Assembly: GCA_020310875.1 (NCBI GenBank)
Contig: CM035407.1
Span: 85,329,342 to 85,393,341 of the forward strand
From: Ceratopteris richardii
Lineage: Eukaryota > Streptophyta > Polypodiopsida > Polypodiales > Pteridaceae
Length of the DNA stretch: 64,000 bases
Reading direction: 5' to 3'
Made by a program: the position numbers and the translations under genes. Numbering within the stretch: position 1 is the first letter of the stretch; every line of letters begins with the position of its first letter. A model generated the notes under the pieces. That model was not told the DNA's origin. It saw nothing but the letters and a program-made list of their open reading frames with translations, and searched no databases. Shown here piece by piece: positions 20,941 through 30,003 of the stretch.

Positions 20941-21660
20941 GGACATCTCATCAATTATCTGCAAGAGTTCTGACTTGAATTTCCCATCCATCTTTATTAA
21001 ATTAAAAATACTGACCTCCTTTTTCATGGACTTGAGTAGTCTAGAAGCTTCGGATTCCTTAAGAGCATGGGCTGCAATTGACTTATCAAACTCCTCATGA
21101 GCCTTATTGAATGCATGTCCAATGGCATCACTGGTACCTATGAGATTTCCTTTTTGCCTTGTATCTGCACCTGTGGTGGCTTTGTCTTCAGATGTCTCTT
21201 TCTCTTTGTTCAATTTATTAATCTTTGACTCTTGACCTATTTCCACTTGAGCCTTCCCCTTGTTTCTTGTCTACACTGTAAAAGATTCAATTTGTTCTAA
21301 CTGCACCACCCTGGTAGATGGTGATGGCCCATTAACTTGATCTACCATTTCTTCTTTGCGCACAGAAATCATTTGAATGTGGGGTCTAGATGAGGATGCT
21401 TGGTTCTTAGGACAACAATTAGTATAGTGGTCTCTATCCTCTCGGCAGTTTCTGCAAGGAGGGGCATTTTCTGGTAGAGTGCACCTACTTTGGTAATGTC
21501 CACATTCTCCACATCCGAAACAAATAATTGGCCTCCTTGGCCCATTTCCAAAGTTATCCCTATGTCTAGGGTTGTAATTGTTACCTTGATTAGGTGCAGC
21601 TGCCATCACATTTGTTGGTGGTAGGGCTCCTCCTTGTGTCCAATATGTTCTTGCAGGCAT
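20920..21660 (-). pseudogene. gag C-terminal part with zinc knuckles
   Basis: Contains CFGCGECGHYQSRC (C-x2-C-x4-H-x4-C) and a second cysteine-rich unit (CRNCREDRDHYTNCC), then a charged Lys/Glu region leading to the protease. A TAG at 21271-21273 interrupts it. It is frame-shifted relative to the gag N-terminal part around 21665-21685. Confidence 0.82.
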
Positions 21661-21685
21661 TCCTCTTGATTGACATTCATGGGCC

Positions 21686-22672
21686 TCATGACAAGCTTTC
21701 TTGCATAGCTAGCAAGCTACACTTAAACAGAGGACATTCACTTACTACATGACCTTGCTTGCTGCATAAGGTACACCATAGCCCACTTTTGATGCCACCC
21801 CCTTTGAGTTCTTGCAACTCTTGTCGAAGCTGAGCCAGCTCTTCTGCTTGGGCTACCTCTTCCTTTTGTAGCTTCAATGCCTCAATCTCTTTCCTCAATT
21901 GAGTAACAAAATTCTCCTCCTCTTTATGGGGCTTATTCCTTTTTAAGCCCTCCAGCTCTTTCCTTAGCTGGATTACTGGATCCTCCATTTCTGTAGAATA
22001 GGGTAGTTGAGAAGAACTTGCTCCATATTGTTGCCTTATTTGTTCTAGTCGTATAGCTGTATTGATGAATTCTTCTATGGAGGCTATTGGCAACACTAAT
22101 TCCTTGATTTTACATTGTGTGGTCACTAGAAGTGGTTTAGCTAACCATTTCTTAATAAAGAAATCATGTGGAGGATTTGATAACTTAGCCATTAGTGTCT
22201 TGGCCCTAGTTACAAACTCTAGAGACTTTTCACTTGGACCTAGTCTCATGTTTTCTAATTGCTCTATGATTATCTCTATAGTATTCCCATGCTGGAATTG
22301 AGTTTTGAATGCATCTTTCATTAAGTCCCAAGTGGTGAAATGGTTTTCAGCAAACTGGCTGAACCATTTATCTGCTAACCCTTCTAATGTGGCAGGGAAG
22401 AGTATCAAAAAGGCATCCTCTGTTCCCATCAAGCCTCTTGTTTTGCATAATGCTAAAAACCTCCTAATATGCTTGTCTGGATCTTCCTGAGCTAAGCCTT
22501 TGAAAGAAGGAAATTTTATATTTAATCTTGAAAGTAGGGTTTCCAAATCTACCCGACCTGCCATGCTCTTTACTGATGAGGTTGACGATAGTGGACTGGA
22601 GGATCTTCTAACAGCCTTCCTTCTTGTTGCTTTGCAGGTGCCCCTCAATTTTTGAGACCGGGTTGCGATCAT
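21686..22672 (-). CDS. gag of pol-less gypsy-type element
   Basis: 328 codons from an ATG at 22672. The retrotransposon gag domain lies at about residues 50-180: RLNIKFPSFKGLAQEDPDKH, DAFLILFPATLEGLADKWFS, FTTWDLMKDAFKTQFQHGNT and EKSLEFVTRAKTLMAKL. A Glu/Lys/Leu-rich coiled coil follows (about 225-290), then a zinc knuckle CTLCSKQGHVVSEC. Gag forms the cytoplasmic virus-like particle. The stop at 21686 and the shift into the next frame at 21660 probably mark a mutation rather than the natural end. Confidence 0.85.
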   Translation of the reverse strand: MIATRSQKLRGTCKATRRKAVRRSSSPLSSTSSVKSMAGRVDLETLLSRLNIKFPSFKGLAQEDPDKHIRRFLALCKTRGLMGTEDAFLILFPATLEGLADKWFSQFAENHFTTWDLMKDAFKTQFQHGNTIEIIIEQLENMRLGPSEKSLEFVTRAKTLMAKLSNPPHDFFIKKWLAKPLLVTTQCKIKELVLPIASIEEFINTAIRLEQIRQQYGASSSQLPYSTEMEDPVIQLRKELEGLKRNKPHKEEENFVTQLRKEIEALKLQKEEVAQAEELAQLRQELQELKGGGIKSGLWCTLCSKQGHVVSECPLFKCSLLAMQESLS

Positions 22673-22838
22673 GAGATGATCATAATCCTCTTAGGCTAAG
22701 AGAATTAATTAGAAAATTTACCTCTTAACCCAATGACGTAGCACTGTAGCACTGTCAGCACTTGAACTCTTCTTCACTTTGCACTTTGCTTCTCCTATGC
22801 TCAAATCTCCTTGGAGTCCCATCAAGCATGCCAAATTT
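22673..22838 (-). other. leader and possible primer-binding site
   Basis: Between LTR and gag start. Right after the LTR end the minus strand reads AAATTTGGCATGCTTGATGG; its TTTGGC start resembles the context of the tRNA-Asp-type site at 48428, but the rest differs, so the primer is unclear. Confidence 0.4.
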
Positions 22839-23131
22839 TGTTGGGGGATTCTTATGTAAAAAGGTATTTGAGTGTTTGTAGGAGAAAAGGGAAAGATAAG
22901 AAGAAAGATAAACACTAGAAGCCTCTGTCGATTGATTATAAGAAGACAAATACAATGGTGATGCACAATACAATCCAATGCTTCTATGCAAAATCCCACA
23001 GAGTGCACAATCACAAAATACAAAATACCCAAGGGTCTTGTTGTTGTTGGCCTTCTCTGCACCAAACCTCCACCTTCTCCAAGCCTACACTTGTGCACAC
23101 CTTGCACCAAGCTTCCAATAAAGGGGAGGGA
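22839..23131 (-). repeat. 5' LTR of pol-less element, second half only
   Basis: Matches the left half of 17696-18369 from TGTTG through CAAGCTTCCA-TAAAGGGGAGGGAT and then stops, joined to copia-A reverse transcriptase at 23132. The missing first half is at 10691-10898 in inverted orientation. Confidence 0.88.
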
Positions 23132-23132
23132 T

Positions 23133-23620
23133 CTAGTTTTCATGCCCTTTCTGCACAAAGCCACGAGGCTGAAGAACATACACTTCTTCATGCAAGTCAC
23201 CATTTAAAAATGCTATTTTAATGTCCAACTGATGTACATTCCAACCATGATGAGCTGCAAGTGCATAGATGCTCCGAACAGTAGTCATACGGCATGTAGG
23301 TGCAAAGGTCTCATCAAAATCAATGCCTCTTTCTTGTGCATAACCCTTTGCAACAAGCGTACCCTTATACCTGTCAACTATACCATCCGGTTTATGCTTC
23401 AGCTTGTATTCCCACTTAGTGCCAATGGCCTTCTTGCCAGGAGGCAAGTCACATAAAGACCAAGTACCATCCTTCATTATAGCATCATATTCAGATTGCA
23501 TAGCAGCCATCCAATTTTCTGAATTTTGTGCTTCATCAAATGAAACAGGCTCATTCTCATCACAGAGACTAGATGCAGCCATGGCATAGCAATCTGATGC
23601 AAAAGAGGCACTATGAGAGC
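23133..23620 (-). pseudogene. copia-A copy 1 reverse transcriptase (N-terminal part)
   Basis: EPVSFDEAQNSENWMAAMQS, GTWSLCDLPPGKKAIGTKW, YKGTLVAKGYAQERGIDFDE, HQLDIKIAFLNGDLHEEVY, then it ends at the breakpoint: the TAG at the end of the frame belongs to the joined LTR sequence. A frameshift near 23600 separates it from the integrase C-terminal part. Confidence 0.9.
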
Positions 23621-24620
23621 TGAACGAGTACGATATGATAGAGGTGCATCTAATTTGCTATCATGCAAGGTCTGCACCACCCATTTTGGCATAGTTCTTG
23701 CCTGCTCAATATCAGCTCTCTCATCAATAAGTGCATCATATACATCTGCATCAGAAATGGAATTATCTACATCATCACATGAAACCTGCAAAGGCTGAGA
23801 AGTTGCCTCATGAGGACCAACACTAGACTGTCCACCTGTAAAAAGAGGCAGCAAAGTATCATACATGTCTTTGGAGGTAACAAATGTCTCCTTAGTACAT
23901 GTAAGCAATGGCTGAATTGCATCTTCCACAAAAACAACATCACGGCTAACCAGAATGTGTTTTGTCTGTGGATGATACAGACGATAGCCTTTACTTTCAG
24001 AACTGTACCCAACAAAAATACATTTTACCGCTTTATCATCCAATTTTTCGTGATGTTGTTCAGGAACTAATGCACATGCCAAACAACCAAAAACACACAG
24101 ATGAGCAACATATGGCTTGCGGTCATGCCAAGCCTCATATGGAGTGATAGACTGTAGCGCTTTAGTGGGACACCTGTTTAGTACATATACTGCACACATG
24201 ATAGCCTCAAGCCAGAAACTATGTGGTAAAGCCTGACTCTTGACCATACACCTCGCCATCTCCATGACTGACCTGCTCCATTCTATTGAGGTGTATACGG
24301 CACTGTACACTGGTGTTTTATCCCACGTTCAGCCAAAAATGCATTAAAATCAGAAGACATATATTCCCCCCCTCGATCAGAACGGAGGGTGCCCATTTTA
24401 CATGCTGACAGATTTTCAGCCAAAACCAAAAACTATTTGAAGCACATGCACACTTTGTACTTTGCCTTCAATGGATATACCCATGAATGCTGGAAAAATC
24501 ATCGATGAAATTCACGAAGTAAAGATAATTCCCAAAAGAAGGTGTCTACATAGGACCACAGACATCACTATGTACAAGCTGCAATTTCTGAGTAGCCCGA
24601 ACTGAACCATCTTTTGGAAA
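23600..24620 (-). pseudogene. copia-A copy 1 integrase
   Basis: MEMARCMVKSQALPHSFWLE, TPYEAWHDRKPYVAHLCVFG, FVGYSSESKGYRLYHPQTKH and a linker to RT. The stretch carrying catalytic Glu is damaged near 24285-24300, where a few codons are missing compared with 15980, and the core at 24300-24545 carries frameshifts. Confidence 0.88.
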
Positions 24621-25371
24621 GGACGAACATTGCATCTTGCCCAAAATACAACCTTCACAAACATGTTTTCCAGGTGCTTCAAGTTTGGGCAAAGAGGACA
24701 CCATTTCAGATTTCTGTAGGCATAGCAAACTAGCAAAATTCAGATGCCCAAAGCGTGCATGCAAAAGCTTTGCATCTGACATAGCCTGAGAATCATTTAC
24801 TGCACATGCAAAATCATTTACAGATCTTTCATAGTCTATGAGCTTATACAGCCCATGACATAAAATACCAGAAGCAATAATCACATCGCCGTTTGACAGA
24901 TCATGAACTGTACACCTGTCATCAACAAATTTCACAACCAAGCCAATCTTGGCTAATGCAGAAACTGATAACAGGTTCTTCTTGATCCCTGGCACAAATA
25001 AAGCATCTGACAAAGTGAAAGAACTACCATCAGCAGTAGTCAAAATGATCTTACCAACTCCCATAATAGGATAAGAGGAGTTGTTGGCACATGTAACAAT
25101 ATTCCCTATAGGGGCATGCTCGAGTGAAGAGAAGAAATTGTGCTGTGAGGTAATATGTTTGGTCTCCCCACTGTCAAAATACCAACATCTGAGTCTACTG
25201 CAGACATGCACTGCTCATGAGAAGATGGATCAAAACTGTAGACAGTAGTAAACGCCCATTCTTCTTCCTGCACAAGATTAGCAGACTCTGTTTTTGGTGT
25301 AGAGGCCTCTGCAACAACCATTCTAGCCTCTTTCTTCTTAGCCTCTTTAGTGACTAGTTTTGGACAGTTCT
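24546..25371 (-). pseudogene. copia-A copy 1 protease and GAG-pre-integrase
   Basis: WYFDSGETKHITSQHNFFSS holds the protease D-S-G. Then GVGKIILTTADGSSFTLSDA, PGIKKNLLSVSALAKIGLVV and the pre-integrase LLHARFGHLNFASLL...CEGCILGKM, and the start of integrase (LVHSDVCGPM). A frameshift lies near 25190. The preceding Lys-rich segment holds a CCHC-like knuckle. Confidence 0.88.
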
Positions 25372-26256
25372 TTATGATATGATCATTCCCTTCACAGTAC
25401 TTACAAAAAAAAATTTGCTTTTTTTATTTCTTCTCATCTTTATCTTCCTTCTTCGAATATGCAGAATTAGCAGATTTTTGCTTACTAGTTGAAGATCTCC
25501 ATTTTCCTTTGCCCTTCTGACTAGCCAGGAAAGCTTGATCTGCAACTCGCATAATGGACCTGTTCTCCCTAGACTGATCTTCCTACAACAAAACAAAGAC
25601 TAACTCCTCAAATGATAAGGCATTTGGATTGCCTTTCATCATCAACCGAAGAGTAGAAGCAAAACTCTGATATGAATCAGGAAGACCATTCAGAATGGTC
25701 TGCACAAGTGAGCTATCTGGTATAACCTCATCAACATAAATCAACTGTTCCTTCAAGTCTTTGATCTTCGTTAGGAAACTGTCCATAGAATCACCTTCAT
25801 TATGTGCTCACTCTCCAACTGTTTTCGGAGGTAAGCAACAGGAGCCTCATTCCTAGCTTGGTACAATGTGGTAAGTGTATCCCAAGCATCCTTAGCTATT
25901 CTGCAAGAGTAAATATGAGGAATAATGGCATGTTTGACAGACAAAGCTATCAATGCATGTGCCTGGACATCTCTGCCATCCCAGCAAATCTGCTCTGCAG
26001 TAGGTGCAGTAGAAACTGCAGCACGAACAGGAATATGCAGAATATCATCATCTTTGACATCTTCTGCATCAGCTTCAGTACTTGCAGTTGTAACAGTTGC
26101 AGGTGTGATAGGATGTTTTTTGACACCCTGCACAATGTTCCAAAATCCTTTTGCCACCAACACATGTCGCATCATATAAGCCCATAACGGGTAGTTGGTA
26201 CCATCCAACTTATCCCCAACAACTAACATACAGAATACATCACTGCTTTCAGCCAT
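25372..26256 (-). pseudogene. copia-A copy 1 gag
   Basis: ATG at 26256. N-terminal part: KLDGTNYPLWAYMMRHVLVA (typical copia gag start), RDVQAHALIALSVKHAII, AKDAWDTLTTLYQARNEAPV; then, after frameshifts near 25790 and 25590, KDLKEQLIYVDEVIPDSSL, GLPDSYQSFASTLRLMMKGN and SFEELVFVLL. A zinc knuckle (FVSTVKGMIIS in a broken frame) is decayed at about 25380. Confidence 0.9.
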
Positions 26257-26329
26257 GGCCAGTGAATAAAATACTTTGATCTAGAAAATTGAATGTACCT
26301 CAAAAAGTTGAACAGAACTGCCCAAACAA
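26257..26329. other. junction, no gene
   Basis: Short stretch between the copia-A gag start codon and the recognisable start of the copia-B LTR; origin unclear. Confidence 0.4.
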
Positions 26330-27047
26330 ATTCTGCTAGACCTGTAGTAGACTTTTTGCTTCATATCATGTATTTCAACTACCAAGAAGTTTCACACACT
26401 TTCCAAAGTCATAACTTACCAAAGAAGTTGTGGTTGACTTACAAATTCTTGCAAAATTGTAGGAGCACTTTTTGACAACCTATATGTGTATGAATCCAAG
26501 TTGTGAGTGGACACCCAAAACCTTTACTATAATTTAGTTTCGAGTGGATGGGAGCTGCTACATGCAACCCCCTTGCTAAGTTAGCCATTTTCTTAGCCTA
26601 TACTTTTCTATAGTTAGCCATTGCTTATTGCCTCTATATGCAATTAGCTAGTTTCTAGCACGGTCTTGTTTCAATTGTAACTCCTTCCATATCCTATTTG
26701 AGGTGATTACATGTGTTTGATTGATCATATTTTCTAATAAGTGTAATATAAATTTCATATTTGTTTACTAAGTGAACTCTGAGTAAGGTTGCAAATAGTG
26801 AAGATGTGTCTCTACACATAGGCACACAAAAAGAAGAATAGATACTCTACCTTGTAGAAGTTGATGCTCTATGTAGAAGTATCCAAACCGAGTGTTCTAA
26901 AGTGTCTACTTGCATTATGAAAAGTTTCATTATTTTTCCGAATTTAAACTTTGTGTTACAACCAAAATAGTGAGTAAGGGTCATTGTGGAAGACAATTGG
27001 TGAGGGGATAAAACCTTCCAAAGTTGCATAGGAGTGTTAATTCATCC
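26330..27047 (+). repeat. copia-B LTR (first copy, 5' end unclear)
   Basis: Aligns with 27500-28228 and 46790-47452: shared blocks include CAAGAAGTTTCA, GTAGGAGCACTTTTT, CCAAGTTGTGAGT, and the end TTCATCCCCCA. It is followed by a decayed primer-binding site (ATATTACCAGAGG at 27053-27065, versus TGGTATCAGAGC). Confidence 0.8.
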
Positions 27048-27435
27048 CCCAGCAGATATTACCAGAGGTTTATCCACATGTATGAAATCATTCATAAACC
27101 ACTATATGCTTTCATTATGGTTTGAATGGACTGAAGAGTGTGATAAAGCCTTAAAGATTTGAACTTGGAGGTGAAACAGATTCCTATAATTCATGACAAC
27201 ATGAGTAGTGTACACCTAGTCTCAAATCGGGTTTTCCATCCTAGGCCTAAGCACATTGAAGTAAACTACCAATTCATTAGAGAGAAGGTGATTGCAAAAG
27301 TGTTTAAGGTGGAGACTTTGGGTACCAAGGATCAGTTTGCACTCATGTTTACAAAAGTTTTGGAAGGAATAAAACTCTTGAAAATTCAAGAGAAGCATTG
27401 GTACAATAGATTTAAGTTCAAGACTTGAAGGGGAG
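27048..27435 (+). pseudogene. copia-B internal remnant: RNase H C-terminus
   Basis: Only about 390 bases remain between two LTRs. The frame at 27159-27428 is the end of a copia RNase H: KQIPIIHDNMSSVHLVSNRV, FHPRPKHIEVNYQFIREKVI, TLGTKDQFALMFTKVLEG, with stop at 27426-27428. GAAGGGGAG at 27427-27435 is the polypurine tract. Gag through most of RT has been deleted. Confidence 0.85.
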
Positions 27436-28228
27436 TGTGAAAATTCAAGCCTTAAACCTTAGCTTAAATCTCAAGGCTGTGGATGAAATGTGGGCCTATG
27501 ATTTGGAAGCTTCATGTTATGAATCTCAGTTGCCAAGAAGTTTCAACAACTTTCTTAAGTCATAGTTTACCAAAAAGTTAAATGGGTGATTCAAAAATTC
27601 TTGCGAAATTGTAGGAGCACTTTTTAACAACATATACATGTATGCATCCAAGTTGTGAGTTCAAGTACATGAACTCTACTCTCTTCCTAAATTAGATTAG
27701 ACTATAATCAAGTTGACACATATATCCCTCTACTAGGTTAGCCATTTTGACAGCCTATACTTCACTATAGTTATCCATTACTCACTAACTCAATATGCAG
27801 TGAGCTAGTTTCCAACATGGTTTTGTTTTAGTTGTAACTTCTTATTTCATCATCAACTTGCAGTGATTCTACTTATTTTTAATTTTCCCTAGTGTTGTAA
27901 GCGTGATAAGAATTTTGTGTGTTCTATGAGTGAACCCTCAATAAGTTTTCAAAGAGTGAAGGTGTGTCTCTAGAAATGGGTAGAGAGAAGCAAGGATAGA
28001 TAGTTTATCTTGAAGAGGTTGGTTCTCCATGTAGGGGCATCCAAATTTCTTTTCATTGAGTATTGTACATAGATAGAAGTGCCTCTTAGAATTTTGAAAC
28101 GTTTCATAGCTATTTCGCATTTTCACTTTGAGTTAAAGCCAAAAGAGTGATTCTAGGTCACTATAGAAAATAACCTATGATGACCTACAACCTTCCAAAG
28201 CTATATAGCGATGTTGATTCATCCCCCA
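27436..28228 (+). repeat. copia-B LTR (second copy)
   Basis: 793 bp, TGTGAAAATTC...CATCCCCCA. It has a polypurine tract on its left and a primer-binding site on its right, so it faces internal sequence of copia-B on both sides. Confidence 0.88.
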
Positions 28229-28232
28229 ATAG

Positions 28233-28246
28233 TGGTATCAGAGCTC
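28233..28246 (+). other. primer-binding site (initiator Met tRNA)
   Basis: TGGTATCAGAGCTC, four bases after the LTR end. Confidence 0.88.
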
Positions 28247-29639
28247 CTCAGTTAGAAGTTCCTAGTGTGATCATATTGGATTGAACAAAAGAGTTGCAAT
28301 TCAACTTGTTGTAGATGAATATGGCACCAAGTGTCCACAACCTACACTTGGAAGGGGGAGGGACTTGATAATTTCCCCCATTTCGTCTAGTTTGGTACTG
28401 ACCCTACTGTAGGGTACTACTTGATATGTTTTTTATTATAGAAACACTTGGTCCTTGAGTGATTGGTCGAATTTTTCTCAATTTTACAACATTGGAGTTG
28501 TGATTGTGCTGGAAGAGGTGTTCTGTTAAAACATGCCATGGATGATCTTCTTCACATCACAAACGCTTCCTAGGTGGAGGCCTAGTGTCTTGTAGGTTCA
28601 CCTTCTTGGCAATAGCCTGTATCATTTCATCAATAATTGAGGAACTTGACTTTAAACTTGGACTAGAATTTGTTCTTGATAAGAAGACTTGAATAAAATT
28701 ACCCAAATCATCCTCCATATGGAAATTATTTTGTATGCAATATTCAAAGTTGGTGGGGTTGATTGAATAGGCTGTAGTTTTGAGCTGGGGAAATGCTACA
28801 TAAATGCAAGCTCTAAATTCGTTTTTTAGGTTTTACTATATATAAGTGTGGAAGGCACATACGATCATAAAGTTAGAGAAGAAGTGGTTAAGAGTCGATA
28901 TCAAAGTAGTGGTCTCTATTTTTAGAAGAGTTAGTCGCTTATGTCAATAGCCTCTCAATAAAAAGAGTGGTTCTCCTAGTCTAAGTGGCCAAATTGAGTG
29001 ATTTTTATAAAGTTACTATAAGTGAAAATTACTTTTCTACAAAAAAGCAACCAAAACGTTCATGGAAAACACATGTTTTCTTAGATCTTGGTATCTTCTA
29101 TCTCGGCAATGGCATATCTATGTTCATGGTGCCATATCGCAATGAATAAGAGGAATTTTTGAGTGATTTAACTTGGAGCTGGTCTCTTATCTCTCCTTGG
29201 TTTGATATATTGAAGTTTTTATCATCATCGTATGAGTTTTATATCTACTCTAAATGAATATTCAAGTCAAATAGTTTTGCACAACTCTACATTGCAAGTT
29301 TTGAAGAGGTTTTGATATCCTTTTTTTTAGTCTTTATTAGACTATACTCCAACTTTTTTTATAAATCTTGTTTTTAAAGTGTGGTATAAGAAGTAAAATT
29401 TTATTGGAATAATTGATTTAAACTATTCTTGCTCAACGAATTTTTGGTTATTGATTTTGTATAGTCAATAGTCTTTGTTTTTCTTGATAGTTTGTAGACA
29501 ACACATGTTTGATCTTTTAAAGATCCTGGAGGTTCCTTTCATTTCTACTTTCATACTTTGATGTTTAGGAGTTTGTAAATGTAATATCTCTTTGACCTAC
29601 ACACATGATGAGGATACCTCTGATCTTCAAATCCTTTAG
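28247..29639. other. mostly unrecognised, decayed internal sequence
   Basis: Follows the primer-binding site. Apart from the gag-like piece at 28565-28800 I find no coding homology. AT-rich with many stops in all frames. Confidence 0.5.
28565..28800 (-). pseudogene. Athila-type gag C-terminal fragment
   Basis: One minus-strand frame is open for over 75 codons: VAFPQLKTTAYSINPTNFEY, then MEDDLGNFIQVFLSR, SLKSSSSIIDEMIQAIAKKV, ending TRPPPRKR. Spacing and residues follow the gag at 51590-51830 (K-L-x-x-Y-V-x-L-K-x-P, E-D-N-L-G-E, S-I-E-E-L-A-E-K-V-A). It is a diverged copy of the same gag family, in a copia-B internal region. Confidence 0.5.
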
Positions 29640-30003
29640 GCAGAGTGCACATGAGGGAGAAGATACTGGAGATGTTACTTTGAATAGATCCATTGTAGGA
29701 TGATTGAACTATGCAACTCTTAATAGGATAGAGATAAAACATGTAGTACTTCTTGTATAGTTTATGCAAACTTCCAAAGCACAACACATAATGGCAACTA
29801 AGAGGCCTCTTAGATACCTCAAGTGCACTATAAATTAAGTTCTATTTTATGCTTATGATGAAGATTTGTAGAGGAAAGTTTACTATGATGCAGATTGGGT
29901 AGGCTCAAAGGATGATAGAAGGATTTCAAGTGGCTATGTAGTCATGATTAGAAGCAAGACTATCTCTTGGAGCTCCAAGAAGAGAGTGATTGGATTTGTA
30001 TGA
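29640..30003 (+). pseudogene. copia-B RT end and RNase H start
   Basis: One frame reads RSIVG-x-LNYATLNRIEIKH, FMQTSKAQHIMATKRPLRYL, then VYYDADWVGSKDDRRISSGY and SKTISWSSKKRVIGFV, with several stops. This is the conserved copia block from the end of RT into RNase H. It stops at 30003, where the Athila-type ORF3 copy begins. Confidence 0.8.

Larger units (their letters stand above)
17696..23131 (-). mobile_element. pol-less gypsy-type element (gag-protease only)
   Basis: Minus strand: 3' LTR 17696-18369; internal region 18370-22838; partial 5' LTR 22839-23131. The coding part has gag, zinc knuckles, retropepsin and a short membrane-spanning frame, and no reverse transcriptase, RNase H or integrase. 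This matches the class of non-autonomous elements described as TR-GAG. It inserted into copia-A copy 2 gag on its left. The 5' LTR lacks its first half, which is at 10691-10898. Confidence 0.82.
23133..26256 (-). mobile_element. copia-A copy 1, 5' half
   Basis: Gag through the middle of reverse transcriptase on the minus strand, ending after G-F-V-Q-K-G-H-E-N. It is the exact complement of the 3' half at 10905-12329, which starts at V-C-R-L-K-K. No 5' LTR is visible: sequence beyond 26256 soon meets copia-B. Confidence 0.9.
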
